Shown: positions 3,401 to 6,329 of the stretch, in pieces
Position numbering within the stretch: position 1 is the stretch's first letter
Layout of the letters: each line of letters opens with the position of its first letter
NCBI GenBank assembly: GCA_002342985.1
Contig: DDRC01000030.1
Span: 1 to 6,329 of the forward strand
Direction of reading: 5' to 3'
DNA length: 6,329 nt
Origin: Flavobacteriales bacterium UBA2426
GTDB taxonomy: Bacteria; Bacteroidota; Bacteroidia; Flavobacteriales_F; PHOS-HE28
Position numbers and translations under genes: made by a program
The notes under the pieces: generated by a model
What the model was told of the DNA's origin: nothing
Databases searched by the model: none
The model's input: the letters and a program-made list of their open reading frames with translations, nothing else

Positions 3401-5940
3401 GTCTTCACATCGTTGTTCTTGTAGCAGTAGGAGATGGCCTCGGTGACCCCGCAGGTGATCTGGATGGGGCAGTTGTCGGTGTAGCTGCCCAGGTCGAGCA
3501 CGCAGTTGCCGTTGTCGGTGAGCAGTTCCACGTCCACCGCATCGCCCTGCTGGAAGCTGCCCGATGCCGGGATGGTGAGGGGGCCAACGCCCAGGCCGGT
3601 GATGCTCACCGGCGTGCCGTTGTTCACGGTGTAGCGCACCGTGGCCGTGGGGGTGCTGCCGGTGCCGGTGACGTTCACGCCCAGCGTGTAGGTGCCGTTG
3701 CCGCAATCCTCGTTCACCGCGGTCACGGCCCCTGCGGGGTTCTCGCAATAGCAGTTCACGCTGAGGGTGAGCGTGAAGTTGCCGGTGCTGCCGCCGAAGC
3801 CCTCGGCCACCACGATGTAGTCGGTGTTGGGGCTGATGGCGAAGTTCTGGATGGAGGCGCCGGCGCCGCAGACGTCATCGCTGAAGGCCAGCTGCACGGT
3901 GCCGCTGGCATCGTAGAGGCGCAGGTAGCTGTCGAAGCTCTGGCCCGTGCACAGGTCGAGCGACACGGTGGTGGCGCAGGCGCCGGAGTTGAAGCGGTAC
4001 CAGGTGTCGGGCGAAGCGTTGCCGATCTGGTTGGTGTAGCAGTTGCTCGCCAGGTTGTTGCCGGCCACGGCGGTAGAGCCGTTCGGCGCCAGGTCCAGCG
4101 GGATGGCGAGCGCCAGGTTGTCGCCCGGCGGCGCGTTGATCACCGTGAAGCTCCAGGTGGGGCAGCCCGTGGCGGGGCCGTTGCCGTTGCTGGGGGTCAC
4201 GCTCCAGGTGTAGGGGCCGGCGGCCAGGATGCCGGCATCGTAGCTGGTGCCGGGCTGGTTGGCGGCCACGGTGTTGCCGTTGAGCACCACGGTGTAGCCC
4301 GTGGCGCCTGGGCTGGCCGGCCAGCTGAGCAGGATGGCACCGCCGCCGCAGCCGCTGCCGCCGTCAGCCGGGGCGGTGGGGGCCGCCACGCAGGCGGGCG
4401 GATTGGTGTTGAAGCTGCGGATGGTGCAGCCCGAAGCCTCGCCGGCCGCATTGTAGGGCACGATGGCCCAGTAGTAGGTGGTGTTCGGTGCCAGGGCGCC
4501 GGTGGCGTAGCTGAGCACGTTGCCCAGGTCCACGTTGCTGGCGATGCTGGTGGGCAGCGTCACGCCGCCGCCGTCGGTGCCGAAGTAGAGGCGGTAGCCC
4601 GAGGCATAGGTGGCCGGGTTCCAAGCGAGGTTGGTGCCGGTGGCCTCGGCCGAACCGCCCTGTGCGGGCGTGGTGTAGGTGGCGCAACCGGGCACCACCA
4701 GGCTGAGGCAGGCGGTGAAGGAGCCGCGGCTGCCCTGCGGACCCAGGATGCGCAGGAAGTGGGGCTGGCCGGGCGTGAGGCCGCTGATCACCGAGCCGCT
4801 TCCGGAGGTGAGGAAGCTGTTGCACGACACCTGGGTGAGGGTGCCGCAGGTGCCGTTGTAGACCACGGCGCCCAGGCTGGTGGCCGTGCCGTAGGTGACG
4901 GTGAGGGAGAGCTCGTTGGTGGTGGGCGTGAAGCTGTACCACACATCGGGCAGCGTGGCGAAGGGGCTGAAGCAGTTCGGGTTGGGGGCCAGCGGCGCGG
5001 CGCAGTTGTTGTTGCCGCTCACGGTGAGGGCACAGCCGGTGGTGTTCACCGGGATGGGCTCGGCACCGGCGCAATCGTCATTGGTGATGGCCGGGGCGCA
5101 GGGTGCGGCGCAGGTCACCTGCAGGGTGAAGGCGCCGGTGGTGCCGGCGTAGCCGTGCACGAAGATGAGGTAGGGGGTGGCGGGTGTGGTGGACCAGGTC
5201 ACCTGGCTCTGCAGGCCGCAATCGTCGTCGTTGTCGCTGATGCACACCAGGCCCGCGCAGGTGCCGCCGAAGACGCTGAGCTGCGTGTCATAGCTCGATC
5301 CACAGAGCGAAGCGGTGTACTGGCCGCCGTCGCCCACAATGCTGTACCACACACCGGGGTGGCCGCCCGTGGCGGAGCCGCAGGTGGGGTAGGTGTCCAC
5401 CGTGGACCCCGTGGTGCTGCCGGCCACCGGCGTGCCGCAGGTGAGGGCGATGGCGCCGGAGCAGTTGTCGTTGCCGCCGCCGCCGCTCGCCAGCGCGCGA
5501 TAGGCCAGGGTGGCCGCCGCGCCGCGCGTGCCGCAGGGGCAGCACGCCGACGTGTACACGCGGTAGGTGCCGGTGAGGGTGGGCGTGAAGGCCACCTCGG
5601 AGCTCAAGCCGCAGAAATCATCGTTCCACAGCTGGGCGGTCCCCACGGCGTTGGTGATGGTGAGGTAGGTGTCATACCCGGCCGAACCGCCGCCCTGGCA
5701 ATAGCTGAAGGTGTATTGCGTGCCCGCCGTGCCGGTGAACTCGAAATAGGTGGGGTCGTTCAGGGAGGGTGCGCCCGCCGGTACGTTCACCGTTTGGAAG
5801 ACCGCTGTCGGCGAGACGGCGGAGATGAGGGTGCCCTGGCTGCACTGCGCCCAGAGCCCGCCGGATGCCAGCATGAGCGCGCCTGCTGCCAGTGCGCGCG
5901 CCGCCGTTCCTGTGTTGGCGATTGCGTGGAGGTATGACAT
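1..5940 (-). CDS. Giant secreted multidomain adhesin-like protein, C-terminus cut by window edge
   Basis: The frame is open from ATG (5940-5938) to base 1, giving 1980 codons with no stop, so the C-terminus is missing. The start is well fixed: between the preceding in-frame TAG (6147-6145) and this ATG there is no in-frame ATG, GTG or TTG, and the ATG is followed at once by a signal peptide. Domains in order: four PPC-like beta-sandwich repeats, with two FN3-like domains between the third and fourth; a CUB-like domain between two copies of a small module; four Ig/PKD-like repeats, two split by inserted domains; a thrombospondin-3-like calcium motif; and a Cys-containing terminal module. I see no enzyme motif. 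Composition is extracellular: rich in Gly, Ala, Thr, Ser and Asn, many Cys, clearly acidic, only six Lys. The neighbouring gene end encodes a T9SS sorting domain, so T9SS export to the surface is likely, but this protein's own sorting domain is not in view. Function as adhesin or matrix component is inferred from architecture only. Confidence 0.93.
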   Translation of the reverse strand, partial: MSYLHAIANTGTAARALAAGALMLASGGLWAQCSQGTLISAVSPTAVFQTVNVPAGAPSLNDPTYFEFTGTAGTQYTFSYCQGGGSAGYDTYLTITNAVGTAQLWNDDFCGLSSEVAFTPTLTGTYRVYTSACCPCGTRGAAATLAYRALASGGGGNDNCSGAIALTCGTPVAGSTTGSTVDTYPTCGSATGGHPGVWYSIVGDGGQYTASLCGSSYDTQLSVFGGTCAGLVCISDNDDDCGLQSQVTWSTTPATPYLIFVHGYAGTTGAFTLQVTCAAPCAPAITNDDCAGAEPIPVNTTGCALTVSGNNNCAAPLAPNPNCFSPFATLPDVWYSFTPTTNELSLTVTYGTATSLGAVVYNGTCGTLTQVSCNSFLTSGSGSVISGLTPGQPHFLRILGPQGSRGSFTACLSLVVPGCATYTTPAQGGSAEATGTNLAWNPATYASGYRLYFGTDGGGVTLPTSIASNVDLGNVLSYATGALAPNTTYYWAIVPYNAAGEASGCTIRSFNTNPPACVAAPTAPADGGSGCGGGAILLSWPASPGATGYTVVLNGNTVAANQPGTSYDAGILAAGPYTWSVTPSNGNGPATGCPTWSFTVINAPPGDNLALAIPLDLAPNGSTAVAGNNLASNCYTNQIGNASPDTWYRFNSGACATTVSLDLCTGQSFDSYLRLYDASGTVQLAFSDDVCGAGASIQNFAISPNTDYIVVAEGFGGSTGNFTLTLSVNCYCENPAGAVTAVNEDCGNGTYTLGVNVTGTGSTPTATVRYTVNNGTPVSITGLGVGPLTIPASGSFQQGDAVDVELLTDNGNCVLDLGSYTDNCPIQITCGVTEAISYCYKNNDVKTFTFLASNPNETVTVSFIEGSMDPNDVIRAYSGTDNNGAPIPELTGSFASLFGVGGSSAGDALYIEIDSDGSTSCADGQEDTWVFEAECTAGCVDPDGTVTVNAGCSTIDVEVSFEGDGSSVTLSYSVNGGTPTEIPGLVSGNVETIGPFTPGQSVQVFLLHESDNACNRNLGTYVIPAQPVAVNFGLTATPPTVCPGGSSQLQASFGNPTNITLYSYFTETGATLDPMAGATSLGVAGDDSESGLNAIGFPFFYEGTSYTDFSANSNGVMRFGGPVGAAYFNTGAPFQPASLCVLWDDHSATSVTTLLTGAAPNRVRIISYNLNISFGTASVLQIWLYETTNVIEFRYGSAASTNSATIAAVGANTAQYLSVQNFTGHAVSSSVRQDNLAGWPGSGRLYRFTPPPSVTALDYSWSPADFLTSTTTANPQANGVTASTTYTVTVTGSNGCTYVNTVSVNVATPIESVAITPAVASICAGNPVTLTATPTGGLAPFSYAWTAPGGAPAGGSANQSAGTAGDWSVTVTDACSTSAGATRSVSVNPVPSASISLSAPVCVGGSFTLTCNSDIGTSFAWSGPAPVGGSTGQSVTVNGLTSANAGTYTVTASANGCTSAVASQNVTVNPNPAIAAVTALPAAICEGASSQLNVTATAGTDLFGVLSAFNAGSASVVAAVPTPSGFQMDQGVNSNNISDGCGDMYDGGNRLNTNLGATLQYSDNVVVNSAALGAGGRYFTRYIASPGCQAGPAALFLWAGDINGLSSLSITGNLGADGSGSQQLSTFTVSANGTTYTVLLKRVFNAFDPSVNQMFILPQPNSATQSMGASTDDNLHTITGLAGVSRFYYLLYAGASGALINDAQATGIAQAFVNLLPAGTLAYQWSNGATAASTTVTSPDAYSVLVSNTVTGCSSTGNVTVSQDLTDTDNDGIIDCEDSCPALAGEIGSPCDDFNAGTINDQINGDCECEGTPCSHDLTLAVQMDGVSTVTYELRDQGNDALVQTGQLYLPGPGEITGSACLPTGCFYLRVLDDGGDGIVNGGYVLRMAGASTKRVIDNRNNFTSGAVSQIAGNEGFCLPLGTDRLVFTSCDKLDWKTSPCGAEYVVATENALVSQQYGVNNATSGYQMWWYDPNGGYSF
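499..651 (-). other. Thrombospondin type-3-like calcium motif and Cys-rich CDD motif (residues 1764-1814)
   Basis: DTDNDGIIDCEDSC (1767-1780) is a clear DxDxDG-type calcium-binding loop of the thrombospondin type-3 kind, with Asp at 1767, 1769, 1771, 1775 and 1778 and Cys at 1776 and 1780. It is followed by SPCDDFNAGTIND (1789-1801) and CECEGTPC (1807-1814), a Cys motif that often follows such loops in Bacteroidota secreted proteins. The segment is a likely rigid, calcium-stabilised linker between the Ig-like repeats and the terminal module. Confidence 0.75.
652..1530 (-). repeat. Ig/PKD-like repeat 4, split by an inserted domain (residues 1471-1763)
   Basis: The first part, PAAICEGASSQLNVTATAG (1481-1499), closely resembles the start of repeat 1 (CPGGSSQLQASFG). 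The repeat resumes at LAYQWSNGATAASTT (1721-1735) and ends DAYSVLVSNTVTGCSSTGNV. About 220 residues of unrelated sequence separate the parts. The interruption is at the same structural place as in repeat 1, after the SSQL strand and before the x-Y-x-W strand. Confidence 0.65.
787..1440 (-). other. Domain inserted in Ig-like repeat 4 (residues 1501-1718)
   Basis: This module is unrelated to the insert in repeat 1. Its landmarks are ISDGCGDMYDGGNRLNTNLG (1537-1556), GGRYFTRYIASPGC (1575-1588), ALFLWAGDINGLSSLSITGN (1594-1613), LGADGSGS (1614-1621), TYTVLLKRVFNAFDPSVNQM (1635-1654) and FYYLLYAG (1687-1694). I do not recognise a named family. The Gly-Asp-rich DGCGDMYDGGN segment may be a cation-binding or active loop, but nothing in the sequence proves it. 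Confidence 0.5.
1531..1773 (-). repeat. Ig/PKD-like repeat 3 (residues 1390-1470)
   Basis: This is a second intact repeat directly after repeat 2: SLSAPVCVGGSFTLTCNSD (1396-1414), TSFAWSGPAPVGG (1417-1429), NAGTYTVTASANGCTSA (1444-1460). It has the early Cys, F/Y-x-W strand, A-G-T-Y-T-V-T-A strand and late Cys of the family. The 'L-T-S-A-N-A-G-T-Y' wording is close to immunoglobulin-like 'D-x-G-x-Y' strand F. Confidence 0.75.
1774..2019 (-). repeat. Ig/PKD-like repeat 2 (residues 1308-1389)
   Basis: This is a complete repeat with VASICAGNPVTLTATPTGG (1318-1336), FSYAWTAPGG (1341-1350) and DWSVTVTDACSTSAG (1366-1380). The order of early Cys, S/A-Y-x-W strand, x-W-S-V-T-V-T-D strand and late Cys is that of SprB-like or PKD-like repeats in gliding-motility adhesins and other T9SS clients. 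It is not interrupted, and so serves as a length reference for the two split repeats. Confidence 0.75.
2020..2853 (-). repeat. Ig/PKD-like repeat 1, split by an inserted domain (residues 1030-1307)
   Basis: The first part, ATPPTVCPGGSSQLQASFG (1036-1054), is the A-B strand region of the Ig/PKD-like repeats common in Bacteroidota surface proteins. The second part resumes at LDYSWSPADFL (1257-1267) and ends STTYTVTVTGSNGCTYVNTVSV, the usual Tyr-Val-Thr-Val strand with a late Cys. About 190 residues of unrelated sequence lie between the two parts. The sum of the two parts has the expected length of one ordinary repeat. Confidence 0.65.
2191..2760 (-). other. Domain inserted in Ig-like repeat 1 (residues 1061-1250)
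   Basis: This is a separate module with IGFPFFYEGTSYTDFSANSN (1095-1114), GVMRFG (1115-1120), a LWDDHS motif (1142-1147), then VLQIWLYETTNVIEFRYG (1179-1196) and a closing segment around YLSVQNFTG. The order 'GFPF..Y.G..YT..S.NSNG....G ... LWDD ... Q.WLYET...IEF.YG' recalls a nidogen-like extracellular beta-module seen in Bacteroidota proteins. The name is tentative. The acidic pair in LWDD and the run GDDSES could bind a metal. Confidence 0.5.
2878..3120 (-). repeat. Small duplicated module, copy 2, after the CUB-like domain (residues 941-1021)
   Basis: This is the second copy of the module that precedes the CUB-like domain. The order SYSVNGGTPTEIPGL, then PFTPGQSVQVFLLHESDNAC, then NLGTY matches copy 1 strand for strand, with Cys kept in the same place. 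The two copies bracket the CUB-like domain. Family unknown to me. Confidence 0.6.
3130..3459 (-). other. CUB-like domain (residues 828-937)
   Basis: The segment begins ITCGVTEAISYCYKNND (828-844), with two Cys nine residues apart, continues KTFTFLASNPNETVTVSF, then DPNDVIRAYSGTDNNG (869-884), which fits the 'D-x-hydrophobic-x-hydrophobic-Y-x-G' centre of CUB domains, and closes with ALYIEIDSDGSTSCADG followed by DTWVFEAEC. CUB-like folds of this sort occur in Bacteroidota secreted proteins as binding modules. Two of the protein's six Lys are here (841 and 846). Confidence 0.7.
3481..3726 (-). repeat. Small duplicated module, copy 1, before the CUB-like domain (residues 739-820)
   Basis: The core reads VRYTVNNGTPVSITGL (768-783), then SFQQGDAVDVELLTDNGNC, ending LDLGSY. 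It aligns with the segment just after the CUB-like domain (LSYSVNGGTPTEIPGL ... GQSVQVFLLHESDNAC ... LGTY). I do not recognise the family by name. It looks like a short all-beta Ig-like module with a conserved pair of Cys around the last strands. Confidence 0.6.
3745..4125 (-). repeat. PPC-like beta-sandwich repeat 4 (residues 606-732)
   Basis: This copy of the PPC-like family is separated from the other three by the FN3 pair. It shows SPDTWYRF (643-650), FDSYLRLYD (669-677), SDDVCG (687-692) and the closing strand GNFTLTLSVNCYC. It matches repeats 1 and 2 more closely than it does repeat 3. Its placement suggests the FN3 domains were added between pre-existing repeats, or that the repeat was copied downstream. 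Confidence 0.65.
4135..4395 (-). other. Fibronectin type III-like domain 2 (residues 516-602)
   Basis: This is a second FN3-like domain with ILLSWPASPGATGYTVVLNG (536-555) and LAAGPYTWSVTPSNGNG (571-587). It resembles the first in the order of the W-P/A-S-G-Y strands and the closing Y-x-W-x-V-x-P strand, but the two are clearly diverged, so this is not a recent duplication. A short Gly/Cys stretch (GGSGCGGG) lies in the loop before the Trp strand. Confidence 0.75.
4405..4680 (-). other. Fibronectin type III-like domain 1 (residues 421-512)
   Basis: The segment has FN3 landmarks: Pro near the start with a following small-residue strand, LAWNPATYASGYRLYFG (438-454, the Trp and Tyr of strands B and C) and LAPNTTYYWAIVPYNAAG (483-500, the typical Tyr-rich strand F and 'NAAG' turn). 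It is a spacer or ligand-binding fold in extracellular proteins. It sits directly after the third PPC-like repeat and before a second FN3-like domain. Confidence 0.8.
4684..5082 (-). repeat. PPC-like beta-sandwich repeat 3, diverged (residues 287-419)
   Basis: The module starts NDDCAGAEPI, carries PDVWYSF (331-337) and ends GSFTACLSLVVPGC, so it belongs to the same repeat family. It lacks the DDxCG motif and the YDT/FDS strand of the other three copies: the matching region reads VVYNGTCGTLTQVSCN instead. It therefore probably keeps the fold but not a metal or disulfide feature shared by the others. Confidence 0.6.
5110..5472 (-). repeat. PPC-like beta-sandwich repeat 2 (residues 157-277)
   Basis: The module opens with NDNCSGA, a common start of such repeats in Bacteroidota secreted proteins. 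It then shows PGVWYS (195-200), YDTQL (217-221), the acidic-Cys motif DNDDDCG (236-242) and a closing strand GAFTLQVTC. These align in order with repeats 1 and 4. The run of Asp before Cys241 could bind a divalent cation, although that is only suggested by composition. A Gly run (SGGGG, 152-156) links it to repeat 1. Confidence 0.65.
5485..5820 (-). repeat. PPC-like beta-sandwich repeat 1 (residues 41-152)
   Basis: This is the first of four related modules. It has the shared landmarks: an aromatic strand (PTYFEF, residues 63-68), YDTYL (89-93), and an acidic-Cys motif NDDFCG (106-111) followed by SSEV and a closing strand TGTYRVY. The pattern fits the bacterial pre-peptidase C-terminal (PPC) type of jelly-roll found in secreted proteins, but the family name is my inference from pattern, not a search. 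It has an extra Cys cluster (SACCPCG) near its end that the other copies lack. Confidence 0.6.
5848..5940 (-). other. Sec signal peptide of the giant protein (residues 1-31)
   Basis: Residues 1-31 have an Arg at 15, a hydrophobic core (LAAGALMLASGGLWA, residues 17-31) and small residues before the likely cleavage site after Ala31, so the mature protein would begin QCSQG. This directs the protein across the inner membrane, as expected for a T9SS client. Cys33 is preceded by W-A-Q, which does not fit a lipobox, so a lipoprotein is unlikely. The N-region is somewhat long and carries only one basic residue and a His. Confidence 0.85.
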
Positions 5941-5961
5941 GGTATTTCGGTTAAGGGGGCG

Positions 5962-5969
5962 GGAAAGTA
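5962..5969 (-). promoter_or_regulatory. Weak candidate Bacteroidota -7 promoter element
   Basis: On the minus strand TACTTTCC lies 21 bases before the ATG and partly matches the Bacteroidota -7 element TAnnTTTG (TA and two T's kept, final TG not). I see no clear TTG at the expected -33 spacing, so this is a weak call. If real, the untranslated leader would be very short. Confidence 0.3.
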
Positions 5970-6099
5970 GCGGGCGGCCCCTTACTCCGCATGCAGGGCT
6001 CTGCGATTTGTGGCGGCGCGTTGGAAGGCTGAGCGGTCGATCGCATGGGCCTTTCCGCGCCCGGCCTGGGCCAAGCCGGTCTGCGCTGCCACCAAGCAG

Positions 6100-6125
6100 G
6101 GACGGCGCCCTGCTGGGCGCCGTCC
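6100..6125 (-). terminator. Hairpin, probable terminator of the upstream T9SS-client gene
   Basis: GGACGGCGCCC (6100-6110) pairs perfectly with GGGCGCCGTCC (6115-6125) around a 4-base loop, giving an 11-bp stem almost wholly of G-C pairs. It starts 19 bases after the TAG at 6145. On the minus strand it is followed by CTGCTTGG, with no T-tract, so it is not a classical intrinsic terminator; it could end or protect the transcript by stem stability alone. Confidence 0.65.
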
Positions 6126-6144
6126 GATGCGGGGTGGGTATTGC

Positions 6145-6329
6145 CTACCGTTGGATCACCAAGCGCTCCACGATCTGTCGATCGCCGGCGGTGACGCTCA
6201 CCATGTACAGCCCATTGGCGAGCTCGCCGTTCAACGCCAGGGCGGTGTTCACGAAGCCGTCCTGCACCGCGATGGTGCGAGCGGCCACGCGCTTGCCGAA
6301 GGCATCGAAGATGTCCACGCTCACCGTCT
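6145..6329 (-). CDS. C-terminal end of a T9SS type A sorting-domain protein (5' end outside window)
   Basis: The last 60 codons of a minus-strand gene are visible, ending in TAG at 6147-6145; the rest lies beyond the right edge. The sequence shows the hallmarks of a T9SS type A C-terminal sorting domain: TVSVDIFDAFGKRV, then a strand pair ending ALALNGELANGLYMVSVTAG, and the terminal basic strand RQIVERLVIQR. This domain directs proteins through the outer membrane by the type IX system, after which it is usually cleaved. The passenger is unseen, so the function of the protein is unknown. This is the firmest evidence that the window is from Bacteroidota. The gene is read in the same direction and the same frame as the giant gene that follows 204 bp later. 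Confidence 0.92.
   Translation of the reverse strand, partial: TVSVDIFDAFGKRVAARTIAVQDGFVNTALALNGELANGLYMVSVTAGDRQIVERLVIQR

Larger units (their letters stand above)
5941..6144. other. Intergenic region between two secreted-protein genes
   Basis: This 204-bp region holds a strong hairpin next to the upstream stop codon and a weak promoter candidate near the downstream start; otherwise I see no small gene or RNA gene. It contains no stop in the frame shared by the two flanking genes, so only the TAG at 6147-6145 separates them. No Shine-Dalgarno-like sequence precedes the ATG; the nearest bases are A-rich (CCGAAATACC), which is usual for Bacteroidota. Confidence 0.7.

Noticed and set aside
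5842..5850. Lipobox-like Cys after the signal peptide (LWAQC)
   Set aside because: The residue before Cys33 is Gln and the -2 to -3 residues are Ala and Trp, which does not fit a lipobox; an ordinary signal peptidase site after Ala31 fits better.
493..5937. Plus-strand reading frame of about 1814 codons, rich in Gly, Ala, Val, Arg and His
   Set aside because: It is the codon-register antisense of the minus-strand giant gene, which has a signal peptide and a series of recognisable extracellular domains. The plus-strand product is low-complexity with no domain and no credible start, and its openness follows from the absence of TTA, CTA and TCA in the real gene.
1..5940. Possible frameshift or gene fragmentation, given the many different modules
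   Set aside because: The frame was translated end to end with no stop and every module is in the same frame, so no frameshift is needed.
6061..6079. Short imperfect inverted repeat around CCGG...CCGG in the spacer
   Set aside because: The arms are only four to six bases and expected by chance at this base composition; the hairpin at 6100-6125 is far stronger.
1..6329. CRISPR array, tRNA, insertion sequence or defence system
   Set aside because: No regularly spaced identical repeats, cloverleaf-like sequence, transposase motifs or terminal inverted repeats were seen. The repetitive texture is diverged protein repeats sharing short codon strings such as those for TYTVTV or SSQL.

Overview
The window looks like a piece of a GC-rich Bacteroidota genome, most likely from a high-GC Flavobacteriales-like lineage. 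Three things support this. A gene end at the right edge reads as a type IX secretion system (T9SS) type A C-terminal sorting domain. The main protein is a mosaic of extracellular beta-sandwich modules of the kind common in Bacteroidota surface proteins. Neither gene region shows a clear Shine-Dalgarno sequence. By eye the base composition is about two-thirds G+C. No database search was possible, so the taxonomy is an inference.

Everything supported as coding is on the minus strand. From right to left: (1) 6329-6145 is the last 60 codons of a secreted protein with a T9SS sorting domain, ending in TAG. (2) 6144-5941 is a 204-bp intergenic region with a perfect 11-bp hairpin just after the stop codon and a weak Bacteroidota-type promoter candidate close to the next start. 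(3) 5940-1 is one uninterrupted reading frame of 1980 codons that starts with a signal peptide and leaves the window without a stop. All other long reading frames, including a very long plus-strand one, are shadows of this gene.

The large protein reads as follows: signal peptide (residues 1-31); three PPC-like beta-sandwich repeats (41-419); two fibronectin type III-like domains (421-602); a fourth PPC-like repeat (606-732); a CUB-like domain (about 828-937) flanked by two copies of one small module (739-820 and 941-1021); four Ig/PKD-like repeats (1030-1763), the first and last of which are each split by a large inserted domain; a calcium-binding thrombospondin type-3-like motif with a Cys-rich CDD motif (1764-1814); and the beginning of another extracellular module (1815-1980 and beyond). 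I see no catalytic domain. The best call is a large secreted or surface-displayed adhesin-like protein, probably a T9SS client, whose own sorting domain would lie beyond the left edge.

No RNA genes, mobile elements, CRISPR arrays or defence genes were found. The points most worth a second look are the two domain insertions at the same position of two Ig-like repeats, the near absence of lysine, and the fully open antisense frame along all 5.9 kb.
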